Shown here: positions 1 to 7,761 of the stretch, one piece after another
Layout of the letters: the number at the start of each line of letters is the position of its first letter
How positions within the stretch are numbered: position 1 is the stretch's first letter
Assembly (NCBI GenBank): GCA_025996865.1
Contig: BNTV01000117.1
Span: 1 to 14,358 of the forward strand
Reading direction: 5' to 3'
Source of the DNA: Bacteroidia bacterium
Lineage (GTDB): Bacteria > Bacteroidota > Bacteroidia > Bacteroidales > Azobacteroidaceae
DNA: 14,358 nt
The notes under the pieces: model-generated
The model's database searches: none
What the model was told of the DNA's origin: nothing
The model's input: the letters and a program-made list of their open reading frames with translations, nothing else
Program-made: the position numbers and the translations under genes

Positions 1-60
1 CGTGCCGGGACTTGGTATAAATGACATACCATCCCTTTTGAATGAATTCCATACAGGGTT

Positions 61-105
61 TAAAAAAAGTAAGGAGGCTACACTAAATTGTAGTGTAACC
101 TCCTT
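61..105 (-). terminator. Rho-independent terminator at the end of the minus-strand operon
   Basis: Bases 71-85 (AAGGAGGCTACACTA) pair with 91-105 (TAGTGTAACCTCCTT) around a 5-base loop. On the plus strand there is one C-A mismatch, but in minus-strand RNA the same position becomes a G-U pair, so the 15 bp stem is fully paired. In that direction the stem is followed after two bases by seven U (A62-A68 on the plus strand), a canonical intrinsic terminator. It lies about 160 bases past the GH18 stop. The plus-strand side is T-rich (GTTTATATGATATTT), so it may also stop a plus-strand transcript entering from the left. Confidence 0.82.
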
Positions 106-242
106 GTTTATATGATATTTATTTATTCGCGCACGCTATATTGTACGCCTGTTGTGTGTGTTAAGAAAAATGTCGGGAAAAACAAATTAATTAACATAAA
201 AAATTTGAAAGATGCAAGTAATTTTTTAATTAGTTTTCACGA

Positions 243-260
243 CCGGGAGTAATTACCCGG
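243..260 (-). other. small stem-loop just 3' of the GH18 gene
   Basis: CCGGG at 243-247 pairs with CCCGG at 256-260, and the loop contains GTAATTAC. It sits five bases past the GH18 stop codon. No U-run follows in the minus-strand direction, so it is not a standard terminator. It could protect the mRNA 3' end or assist termination. The stem is only 5 bp, so chance is possible. Confidence 0.3.
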
Positions 261-265
261 AACGT

Positions 266-1390
266 TTATTTCTTCATCGTCGCTTTCCAAACCGCCTTCC
301 GGAGTGTTCCATCGCTGTCGTCTCCGTCGTAATCCCAAAACATCATGCCTTTCATACCTTTTTCCAACAACCATTCGCCTTTGATGGCGATGCTTTTAGC
401 ATTGTCGTAACCACAATAATATTGCCCGTTGTAGGTAACGTAAGGTACCGACGCGGCTTCGTCCCAATTATCAATTTTATAACCGGAACCTAATTGAATA
501 ATTTTATTATAATTGATAGCGCCCGGCGAAGCGGAAAATGAAATCCGGCCGTAAAAAGGGATACCCAATACCAGCTTATTGGCCGGCATTCCGGCGTTCA
601 GGTAAGCTTGTACCGCACGGGTACAGTCGGAATAAGCCGAGGGGTCGTTCAATGCAGACTGATGGTCGCCTCCTTCATCGCCGGCGTCCAAGTCGTAGGT
701 CATGATATTGACAAAGTCCACGTAAGGTGCGACTCCCGCAATATCTATATATTGAAAGCCGCCCGAAACAGCCGTTTTATCCATACAATATCCGGCATAA
801 GTGAGCAGATAGCGGCTTCCCAACGTTTCGCGCAATTCTCTCATCAATAGTATGTGGTTTTGTACGTCCACGGCTCTGTCATAAGCATTGGCATCGCCGC
901 TCCACGAAAGTCCGGGAAATTCCCAGTCCATATCAATGCCATCAATATTCCATTTAGCGAGGAAAGCCTTACAGTCGGCTGCAAAGGCTTTGCGATAAAC
1001 ATCCGATTTGGCAAGTGCAGAAAAACATCCGCCTCTCGCATCTTCCTTGGCGTTGGTAAATGCGATGGAAATTTTCAGATTAGGATTTGTTTTTTTCAGG
1101 TTTACTATTTGTTGGAAACGTGTTTCGTTACCCTGCAATCCCAATCCTTTATATTCGCCGTCTGCCATATATGGTTCGGCAAATGCATAATTGAGATGTG
1201 TCAGGTGGCTGGGGTCAGGGATCGCCGAACCGTAATAGGTTACGTAAGCTAAGACCACACGTCCTTCTACTTTTTCGGGTAATTCGTTACCGCCGACGCC
1301 TCCGCTACCTTGGCCGGGGATGTAATCGTCCTCGCCGCAACCGGTGAACAATAAGGCTATTGCTGTAAAATAGAATAAAAGTTTTTTCAT
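266..1390 (-). CDS. GH18 chitinase-like surface lipoprotein
   Basis: This is a 374-residue glycoside hydrolase family 18 protein predicted to cleave beta-1,4 bonds next to GlcNAc by substrate-assisted catalysis. The catalytic motif DGIDMDWE is at residues 150-157, with Glu157 as acid/base. MTYD at 230-233 and MMFWDYDGDD at 349-358 match the later conserved barrel strands. The Trp after the motif's last Asp and the FP after Glu resemble chitinases more than endo-N-acetylglucosaminidases. The lipobox LFTGC puts the lipidated Cys at residue 18; the following GEDD is acidic, consistent with surface display. A Gly-rich linker (27-34) leads into one catalytic domain, with no visible carbohydrate-binding module. 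The start at 1390 was chosen because it opens directly on the signal peptide; the frame is open to 1492, but that extension would bury the signal. It is the last gene of the SusC/D operon. The usual SxGG motif is absent (SIAF at 108-111). Confidence 0.9.
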   Translation of the reverse strand: MKKLLFYFTAIALLFTGCGEDDYIPGQGSGGVGGNELPEKVEGRVVLAYVTYYGSAIPDPSHLTHLNYAFAEPYMADGEYKGLGLQGNETRFQQIVNLKKTNPNLKISIAFTNAKEDARGGCFSALAKSDVYRKAFAADCKAFLAKWNIDGIDMDWEFPGLSWSGDANAYDRAVDVQNHILLMRELRETLGSRYLLTYAGYCMDKTAVSGGFQYIDIAGVAPYVDFVNIMTYDLDAGDEGGDHQSALNDPSAYSDCTRAVQAYLNAGMPANKLVLGIPFYGRISFSASPGAINYNKIIQLGSGYKIDNWDEAASVPYVTYNGQYYCGYDNAKSIAIKGEWLLEKGMKGMMFWDYDGDDSDGTLRKAVWKATMKK

Positions 1391-1416
1391 GGGATTAATT
1401 TGTTTTTTTATGGAAC

Positions 1417-1493
1417 CATGTAACCCGCATCTATTGGCTCCGCCGAACGTTGTTTCATGCTCTTTGGTGCAAATTTTGCATGCGGGTTTCATG
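1417..1493 (-). other. long-range inverted repeat in the gap before GH18
   Basis: CATGTAACCCGCAT (1417-1430) and ATGCGGGTTTCATG (1480-1493) are inverted copies matching at 13 of 14 positions, separated by 49 bases. They nearly fill the 129 bp gap between the surface lipoprotein and GH18 genes, in an operon where the other gaps are 15 and 20 bp. In minus-strand RNA this would form a stable stem about 27 bases before the GH18 start. No U-tract follows, so a role in mRNA processing, stability or translation of GH18 is more likely than termination. The function is unknown. Confidence 0.45.
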
Positions 1494-1519
1494 TGTTTAT
1501 AATTTTTATCGGTAAAAAT

Positions 1520-2419
1520 CTATTCTTCTACGGTAAAGAAATAGTAACTTGCATCATAATCCCAGTCGTCGCCGGTACGGTTGTATGTACCCGGCAAGCA
1601 GAGAATCATATTGTTGTCATCTATGCTCAGGATGTAATACGGTGTACTTGTACCCGAGAAACTTTGCCAGCTTTTTTCAGTAGCGATAAGCCGAATGGAA
1701 GCGATTACTTCGCCTGCTATTTGTTCACCCCGGTCATCGTGACTGAAACCCCAGCCGCCGGTATTCAAAACAGCCCCATTTTTGTCGTAGATGGTCAACT
1801 TGCTGCCTGCAATTTCAAATACCATGTATTTTCCGAAATCGTCGGCTGTCAATACACTTGCACCACCTTGGTAATTGCTTTGACCCGGAGTCATGTCGTA
1901 GTACTTCCATGCGCCGTACATACCGTTGTAGAACGCCATCGGGTGGTTGAGCAGTTTCCATGTTTTCTTTGCTGTTTTGTCGGCTTTGTCTTTGGCTCCC
2001 GAAAGAAACGTCATATACTCATCGAAACAATTGGTAACCGTAACGGTAAATGTTCCCGATGTTACGGCTTGCTTTTCGGATAACCCGACAAAGTAAATAT
2101 CATACGTGCCGTTGGCTGCGTAAACAATCGTGTCGTGATCGGTATGATATTGTTTTACGCCGGTAGGCGTGTTGACAAACCATGTACCCGCGATGTCCTT
2201 ACGAGCGTTGTTGAGTACTACGTATTGATCACCCTCCACTTTGTCGTCGTTATTGGGAATGGGTTGCGTAACCGAGAGCGCAGCCGTCAGTTCTGCGTTT
2301 GTAACCGGCGTACCGGTTTTTGCAAATTCGTCGCGCAGGCTTTTATCTTCGATAGGGTCGCAAGCGATTATACCGAGCAGCGCGGCTGTTATCATGAAAA
2401 TAAATAATTTTGTCTTCAT
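1520..2419 (-). CDS. PUL surface lipoprotein, candidate glycan-binding protein (SusE/F position)
   Basis: A 299-residue lipoprotein. The signal peptide ends in LGIIAC with the lipidated Cys at residue 20, followed by DPIEDK, an acidic stretch compatible with outer-membrane surface display. Residues about 60-130 are beta-rich and resemble a PKD/Ig-like fold (GTYDIYFVGLSEKQAVTSGT at 104-123). Residues about 150-299 form a second beta-rich, aromatic-rich part with many Trp and Tyr (KTWKLLNHP at 152-160, AWKYYD at 170-175, GDDWDYDASYYFF at 283-295), as expected of a protein that stacks sugars. No catalytic motif is visible. It starts 20 bp after the SusD gene, the slot usually held by SusE/SusF or another surface glycan-binding protein. 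That position, not a recognised family, is the basis for the role. Confidence 0.75.
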   Translation of the reverse strand: MKTKLFIFMITAALLGIIACDPIEDKSLRDEFAKTGTPVTNAELTAALSVTQPIPNNDDKVEGDQYVVLNNARKDIAGTWFVNTPTGVKQYHTDHDTIVYAANGTYDIYFVGLSEKQAVTSGTFTVTVTNCFDEYMTFLSGAKDKADKTAKKTWKLLNHPMAFYNGMYGAWKYYDMTPGQSNYQGGASVLTADDFGKYMVFEIAGSKLTIYDKNGAVLNTGGWGFSHDDRGEQIAGEVIASIRLIATEKSWQSFSGTSTPYYILSIDDNNMILCLPGTYNRTGDDWDYDASYYFFTVEE

Positions 2420-2439
2420 TTTGTAAAATGTTTTTAATA

Positions 2440-4260
2440 TTACAAATTATTCCAATCTTTAAACAAAGCATCGGCGCCCCAACCCGGGTTTTGTTCTATT
2501 ACACCGTTGGAGCGGTCGATTTCCGATTGTGGAATATACCAATAACCTTGTGTTGCTTTCAAACGCGCTTTATAATCGTATTGTACCATCGGTGCAATTA
2601 CAGCTGCGTTAATTACCGTAAAGCCGTTTTGTTTATTCAGGGCATTACCGGCTTCTTCCATAGAAGAACCCGACCAGCGGAGCAAATCAAACCAGCGAAG
2701 CGATTCAAAGGCCAATTCGTAACGCCGTTCGTTTTTGACGGCGTCAAGTGAATAAGCAACCGGCGCCAGATTCGAACGGGCGCGTACGCGATTCAGTCCC
2801 CCGGCATCTTCTTTCAGTTCCGATTGCATCAGCAGTACGTCGGCAAAGCGTATCAGAATCAAATCGGGAATCTGATGGATGGTTTGAGAGGGTGAAGGAA
2901 CCGAAACTTCGGGAAACATCTGAGGTCCAAAAGGTTTGAAACCGCCATCATAGAATGAATTTACGGCAATATATTTCTTCTGGTGGTATCCGGTTTGTTC
3001 GTAATAGCGTTTGGCCACGGTATAATCCGGCTCGTCGGCGTTCAGCTTGCGGTCGCCGATCAATACACTGCCGTTATTCGGGTCTAATGCCTTGTACGAC
3101 CAGACAGAGCCGGTCAGACGCGGGTCTTCGGTAACGCCGCCGATGTAGGTTTGACGAGCTGACCACGTTTTCCAGTCCTCGACAAAAGCGGGCGAAACGG
3201 GTCCTGCGCCCCAACCCTGTCCGAAAGGATAGCGTTCCTGAAAAGTTGAATTGTCATGTGAAGGCGAGAAATAGGTAATGCAGGTATTGCTATACATGGT
3301 ATTGTCCCATCCATTGCCTTGCAATTTGTGCTTGTTGGCAAAAACAGTTTCTTTTGAGTTTAAACCTTCCCAATGCAATCCGTTGTTTACCGCATATTTG
3401 TAACTGTATGCTCCACTATTATGATTGGTAACATTGTTGGTGTAAGCCCACAGGTTGCGTTGGTCGCTTACCAATTGGTGTCCCGAGTTGTTTACGCAGT
3501 CATCAATCCAGGTGATTACCTGCTGTTTGGTAATACCTTCCGGCAGTTCTGTTTTCGCGTAACGGCCGGTGTAGAACAAGAACACGCGCGCCATCATGGC
3601 TTCGGCCGCATATTTAGTGGCGTGGCCTGCCAGCGGGTCATTATCCGGATAAGCCTTGGCGGGCATCCGTTCGATAGCGTTTTTCAAATCGGAAGCAATC
3701 TGTGCATAAATTTCGTCCACAGAAGCGCGGGACAATTTATCCATGTCCGTACCCAAACGCAACGGTACACCGCCAAATACTTGTGCTAATTCATTATAGG
3801 CATAAGCCCGCAGAAAATACACTTCACCCAGATGGCGGTTTTTTTCCGCTTCGCTTGTCCATCCCTTGAAGTTTTCAAAAGCGGTTAAAGCGCTGTTGGC
3901 GCGAAAAATCAGTTGATAGTCGCGTTGCCAGATACCCGGATTCCAATAAGTACCATCCATAGCTCCGAGGAAGAAGTCGGGATTTCTGTATCGTAAAAAA
4001 TTCATGGCGCAGTTGTCGGAACCGGACAGGTTGCCGCCTAAGCCTTCGTCGCCTGCCAGCAGGGCGAGGAAAAACTGGGATGAAGTTTCAGGGCTTTCAA
4101 AGAGCATTTTCGCATATACTCCCGTTAGCATTTCGCCGGCTTCCTGCATGGTTGACGGATAATTATCGCTGGATTTGGTCGTCAACGTTTTCGTATCAAG
4201 GAAATCGTCGCAACTTGCCAGAAATGCGATTGCCAATAATAATATTCCTATTTTTTTCAT
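2440..4260 (-). CDS. SusD/RagB-like outer-membrane glycan-binding lipoprotein
   Basis: A 606-residue SusD-family lipoprotein that would cap the SusC transporter on the cell surface and capture oligosaccharides. The signal peptide ends in FLASC with the lipidated Cys at residue 17, followed by the very typical DDFLDT. The N-terminal half is Tyr- and Ala-rich helical sequence as in the SusD TPR scaffold (HLGEVYFLRAYAYNELAQVF, near residues 143-162). The C-terminal RagB/SusD signature is clear: LILIRFADVLLMQSE, then LNRVRARSNL, then NERRYELAFESLRWFDLLRW. Its length is within the family range of about 500-650. It follows the SusC gene by only 15 bp, the usual coupled pair. The bound glycan cannot be read from the sequence; the neighbouring GH18 suggests a GlcNAc-containing one. 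Confidence 0.96.
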   Translation of the reverse strand: MKKIGILLLAIAFLASCDDFLDTKTLTTKSSDNYPSTMQEAGEMLTGVYAKMLFESPETSSQFFLALLAGDEGLGGNLSGSDNCAMNFLRYRNPDFFLGAMDGTYWNPGIWQRDYQLIFRANSALTAFENFKGWTSEAEKNRHLGEVYFLRAYAYNELAQVFGGVPLRLGTDMDKLSRASVDEIYAQIASDLKNAIERMPAKAYPDNDPLAGHATKYAAEAMMARVFLFYTGRYAKTELPEGITKQQVITWIDDCVNNSGHQLVSDQRNLWAYTNNVTNHNSGAYSYKYAVNNGLHWEGLNSKETVFANKHKLQGNGWDNTMYSNTCITYFSPSHDNSTFQERYPFGQGWGAGPVSPAFVEDWKTWSARQTYIGGVTEDPRLTGSVWSYKALDPNNGSVLIGDRKLNADEPDYTVAKRYYEQTGYHQKKYIAVNSFYDGGFKPFGPQMFPEVSVPSPSQTIHQIPDLILIRFADVLLMQSELKEDAGGLNRVRARSNLAPVAYSLDAVKNERRYELAFESLRWFDLLRWSGSSMEEAGNALNKQNGFTVINAAVIAPMVQYDYKARLKATQGYWYIPQSEIDRSNGVIEQNPGWGADALFKDWNNL

Positions 4261-4275
4261 GTGATTGATTTGTTT

Positions 4276-7200
4276 TTAAAATTTAATATTTGCTCCTACC
4301 ATATAAGTCCGGGCGCTCGGATAAAATCCAAGGTCAATGCCTTTCGTCCATGTTTCGCCGGCGCTGTAACCGATTTCGGGATCCATACCTGAATATCCGG
4401 TGAAGGTAAACAGATTTTGAGCCGTTACATATATTTTCAATTGTTTGACGGGAAGTTTCGGGAATAGGCGTTTAAAGTCGTAACCCAGTGTTATATTCTT
4501 GATTTTCAGGTAATCGCCATCTTCTACATAAATGTCGGATATCCAACTGTAATTGGTACTCGATGAACTTGCCAGTTTGGGGAGACGGTCGGAAGTGCCT
4601 TCGCCGTGCCAACGGTTGAACACGTCGGTCGTGTAGTTATTGAGCGGCGATGATACGAAGTCGCGATAACATTTCATGATCTGGTGTCCAAAAGCGCCGT
4701 AAGTAGTAACCGACAAGTCAAATCCTTTGTAACCCATATTGAATGAGAAGCCCAAAGTCATCTTCGGATGCGGATTGCCAATCATTGTGCGGTCGTTTTC
4801 GTCAATAACGCCGTCACCATTGCTATCCACCCAAATCAGGTCGCCCGGTTCCGGTTTACCCAATTTAGCGCCTTGGTATTCGCTGATCTGTTGTTGATTT
4901 TGCCATACGCCGGCGGTTTTATAGCCGTAAAAGAAGCCCATCGGTTTACCTATTTCCATGCGGTAGCTTTCAGGCGCTGTTCCCCACAGAATACCCGGAG
5001 AACCGTTGATGTATCCGTTTTCGTTGGCAATTCTGCTTACTTCGTTTTTATTGAAGCCTATCGACAGGTTGGCGCCATAAGAAAAGTCTTTGCCTGCGCG
5101 ATCGTTCCAACGAAGGATGGATTCAAAGCCGGTGTTTTTCACGTCGCCGCCATTCACATAAGCGGCGTTTGCTCCCAAATAGACCGGAATTGGCGGAATA
5201 ACCAACCAATCTACGGTTTTACGTTGGTAAACGTCAAATTCCCAACTTAAACGGTTGTGCAGGAAACGGGTATCAATACCGAAATTAATCATGGTTTGTG
5301 TTTCCCATCTCAGGTCGGGATTGATCAGGCGCATGGGGTAAGAAGCTACGGCGGGGTCACCCATCGAATTACCGAAAGGATAACCAAATGTACCGCTTGT
5401 AGATATCAACGACAGATGTTGATTGCCGGTTACGCGGCTGTTACCGTTTTGCCCGTAAGACAGACGCAGTTTCAGAAAGTCGATAGCTTTTACATTTTCT
5501 TCCCAGAAATTTTCGTTGCTGATTACCCAGCCGGCTGATGCGGAGGGAAAATAACCCCAGCGATGACCGCGTGCGAAAACCGAAGAACCGTCGGCGCGCA
5601 TAATCAGGCTTGCCAGGTATTTTTCCTGATAGTTGTAATTTATCCTGCCGAAGAATGAGGATAAAGCGCTTTCGCTGTAAGGAGTACCCGTTAAGGATGC
5701 TACGGTTTTTCCCGGCACATTGCTTAACCAGGCATGTTCAAAGTCGGTAAAAGAAGATTCGGTGTTTGCGCCGCTGATATTTTCGCCGTAACCCGATTTG
5801 TAAATGCTTTGTCCGATCAGTACGTCAAAATTATGTTTGCCTTCAATGTCGAATATATAATTCAGCGTGTTGTCCAATGACCACGAATGTCCTATGCTTT
5901 CCGATTGCGTAACGCGGTCGATACCTCCCAAAACAGTCGATGACAAGGGCTTGTAAGCGGGAGTGTAGGCGCGGTAAGAAGATGCACTGAAATTGTAGCC
6001 GAATTGAGAGCGGAATTTCAAATTCTTAACCGGTTGCAGTTCAGCGTAAGCAGATGCTTGCAGTCCGTAAGATTTGCTGATATTTTGATTGCCGGTATAG
6101 TCCATATAGGCTATCGGATTTTTGTTTGCGCCGTTTGATACGTCCCAGTTGTAGCCTTCAGCCTGCTGGTCGCTGAGGATGTAATAATCGCCGTCAGCAT
6201 TGTACGGATGCATTAATGGACTCATAATTAGCATATTGTGAACGGAGTTCCAATAAATATCGTCGCGGGGTACCGTTCCGTGCATTATTTGATAACGGTA
6301 ATTCATGGTTTCGCCCACTTTGAACAAATCCCAGTCATGGTGTTTATAAATTATTTGTTCGGTATTCAGGCGGAAATTTATCTTTTGGAGGTCGGGCATG
6401 GCGCTTGGTACGCCCATCGTGGCTTCCTGGCTCAGGTAAGTCACGCCCATGGCTGTGTTCGTACGTTCCGTTCCACTGGTAATGCTTACCGAATGGCTTT
6501 GTGTGGGTGCATTTTTGTTCATCGTTTCTTTCAACCAATTGGTGCCTGTCCAAGTTCTGTTTTGGATAGCTGTCCAATCGGCCGACGGAAGAAAATTAGC
6601 CCAGTTAAAAGCAGGTAATCCGTTGATAATCTGCGATTCGTCCTGAATAGTCATGTATTCCTGCGCATTGAGGATTGTCGGAATTTTATAGAGATTTTGT
6701 ACGCCATAGTAACCGTCGTAAGCCACTTCATAATTGCCTGTCTTTCCTTTTTTTGTCGTAACGAGAATAACGCCGTTGGCAGCTTGTACACCATAAATAG
6801 CTGCGGAAGCGGCATCTTTCAATACATCAATGCTTTCAATGTCGTTGGGGCTGAGTCCGTCGATGCTGGCATTGGGTACTCCGTCCACCACATAGAGCGG
6901 TGTATTGGTGCCGTTAGTACCCAAACCGCGAATGTTTACCTTGAAACCGTCGCCGATAAAACCGCTGGTCTGCGTGATTTCAACGCCCGGCGCCTGGCTC
7001 TGCAAAGCTCCCAATACACTTGAGGTGTTTAGCTTAGCAATATTTTCCCCTTTTACCTGCACCGTCGCTCCGGTTACCAGTTTTTTCTTCTGAACGCCGT
7101 AACCGATTACCACCACATCTTCAAGCGTGTTTGCCGATTCCGTCAATGTGATTTTCAGGTTTTCGCCGGCTTTCACTTCTCGCGTTTCGTATCCCAGATA

Positions 7201-7500
7201 AGACACTACAATAATAGCATTGGGATGCACTTTTAACGAAAATTGTCCGTCAAGATCAGTCATCGTTCCGTTGCTTGTTCCTTTTTCGGCAACGGAAGCT
7301 CCTACAAGAGGTTCATTATGAGCATCAACAACGACTCCGTTAGCTACGGGCGTCTGTTGTTGAACAGAAGTTGCGATTGTACTTCCTTCGCCGGAAGGAA
7401 CGGCCATAACCGGATTTCCTCCCACAAAAAAGTACAGTCCCAAAACTGCTGCCAGCAATTTGCTTGACAGTGGGTGCTTTTTTTTGTGATTGTTGTTCAT
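4276..7500 (-). CDS. SusC/RagA-like TonB-linked outer-membrane transporter
   Basis: A 1074-residue SusC-family TonB-dependent transporter, importing oligosaccharides across the outer membrane with the SusD partner. A basic start (MNNNHKKKHP) and hydrophobic stretch at 15-33 form the signal peptide. A carboxypeptidase-regulatory-like domain follows at about 52-118 (NEPLVGASV, GTMTDLDGQFSL, VVSYLGYET), then the SusC junction EDVVVIGYGVQKKKLVTGA (127-145). The plug domain has VNIRGLGTNG, PLYVVDGVP and IDVLKDAASAAIYG (188-237). The remainder is Tyr/Trp/Asn-rich beta-barrel and ends in the expected Phe (GANIKF). The length is typical and the frame is intact. There is no N-terminal STN domain, so signalling through an anti-sigma factor is not indicated. 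It is first in the minus-strand operon, with a -7 box 29 bases before the start. Confidence 0.97.
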   Translation of the reverse strand: MNNNHKKKHPLSSKLLAAVLGLYFFVGGNPVMAVPSGEGSTIATSVQQQTPVANGVVVDAHNEPLVGASVAEKGTSNGTMTDLDGQFSLKVHPNAIIVVSYLGYETREVKAGENLKITLTESANTLEDVVVIGYGVQKKKLVTGATVQVKGENIAKLNTSSVLGALQSQAPGVEITQTSGFIGDGFKVNIRGLGTNGTNTPLYVVDGVPNASIDGLSPNDIESIDVLKDAASAAIYGVQAANGVILVTTKKGKTGNYEVAYDGYYGVQNLYKIPTILNAQEYMTIQDESQIINGLPAFNWANFLPSADWTAIQNRTWTGTNWLKETMNKNAPTQSHSVSITSGTERTNTAMGVTYLSQEATMGVPSAMPDLQKINFRLNTEQIIYKHHDWDLFKVGETMNYRYQIMHGTVPRDDIYWNSVHNMLIMSPLMHPYNADGDYYILSDQQAEGYNWDVSNGANKNPIAYMDYTGNQNISKSYGLQASAYAELQPVKNLKFRSQFGYNFSASSYRAYTPAYKPLSSTVLGGIDRVTQSESIGHSWSLDNTLNYIFDIEGKHNFDVLIGQSIYKSGYGENISGANTESSFTDFEHAWLSNVPGKTVASLTGTPYSESALSSFFGRINYNYQEKYLASLIMRADGSSVFARGHRWGYFPSASAGWVISNENFWEENVKAIDFLKLRLSYGQNGNSRVTGNQHLSLISTSGTFGYPFGNSMGDPAVASYPMRLINPDLRWETQTMINFGIDTRFLHNRLSWEFDVYQRKTVDWLVIPPIPVYLGANAAYVNGGDVKNTGFESILRWNDRAGKDFSYGANLSIGFNKNEVSRIANENGYINGSPGILWGTAPESYRMEIGKPMGFFYGYKTAGVWQNQQQISEYQGAKLGKPEPGDLIWVDSNGDGVIDENDRTMIGNPHPKMTLGFSFNMGYKGFDLSVTTYGAFGHQIMKCYRDFVSSPLNNYTTDVFNRWHGEGTSDRLPKLASSSSTNYSWISDIYVEDGDYLKIKNITLGYDFKRLFPKLPVKQLKIYVTAQNLFTFTGYSGMDPEIGYSAGETWTKGIDLGFYPSARTYMVGANIKF

Positions 7501-7528
7501 GATAAATGTATATTAACTTTATTTTGGA

Positions 7529-7536
7529 CAAATATA
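7529..7536 (-). promoter_or_regulatory. predicted promoter -7 box for the SusC operon
   Basis: The minus strand reads TATATTTG, an exact match to the Bacteroidetes primary-sigma -7 consensus TAnnTTTG. It ends 29 bases before the SusC start, giving a leader of roughly 20 bases. I do not see a clear TTTG -33 box at the usual distance. The region is very AT-rich, so a chance match is possible, but position and orientation fit. Confidence 0.5.
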
Positions 7537-7665
7537 GAAATTATTTGGGCATTATGCGTTTATTTTAATTATTATTAACGATTTATCATGTGATTTTTAT
7601 GAATAATAGGATTTAATAAAAAAATTGCTTTGAAAATAATTAAAAATAAGTCAATGATTATTAAA

Positions 7666-7679
7666 TTATATTAATATAA
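7666..7679. promoter_or_regulatory. 14-base perfect palindrome in the divergent promoter region, possible operator
   Basis: TTATATTAATATAA is a perfect palindrome located between the two divergent -7 boxes. A dimeric regulator could bind here and control both operons. The composition is entirely A/T inside an AT-rich spacer, so chance is a real alternative. The rest of 7501-7761 shows no gene. Confidence 0.2.
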
Positions 7680-7713
7680 CACTTTAATCTATGTTTTATA
7701 TTTAAATTATTAT

Positions 7714-7721
7714 TATTTTTG
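7714..7721 (+). promoter_or_regulatory. predicted promoter -7 box for the ROK-MFS-SIS-creatininase-GH9 operon
   Basis: TATTTTTG matches the Bacteroidetes -7 consensus TAnnTTTG exactly. It ends 40 bases before the ROK start codon, giving a leader of about 30 bases. The -33 box is not clear; the nearest candidate is the T-rich ATGTTTTA around 7691-7698. No Shine-Dalgarno sequence precedes the ATG, which is normal for this phylum. Confidence 0.5.
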
Positions 7722-7761
7722 CAGGGTTAATTGTTTATTTTTTATAAAAACACATACAAAA

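Noticed and set aside
2..115. Open plus-strand frame of 37 codons from the left edge to a TGA at 113-115.
   Set aside because: It runs straight through the terminator hairpin, and nothing upstream is visible. Another plus frame ends RAGTWYK at a TGA at 22-24, which would be a tidier end for a plus-strand gene placed before the hairpin. Neither can be supported by so few codons.
1391..1492. 34-residue N-terminal extension of GH18 (start at 1492).
   Set aside because: It would place the lipoprotein signal peptide inside the protein, and the internal Met at 1390 begins a standard signal sequence. The region also holds the inverted repeat.
1457..2083. 208-codon plus-strand frame opposite the surface lipoprotein.
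   Set aside because: Low-complexity Cys/Val/Phe-rich translation without family features, antisense to an intact lipoprotein gene.
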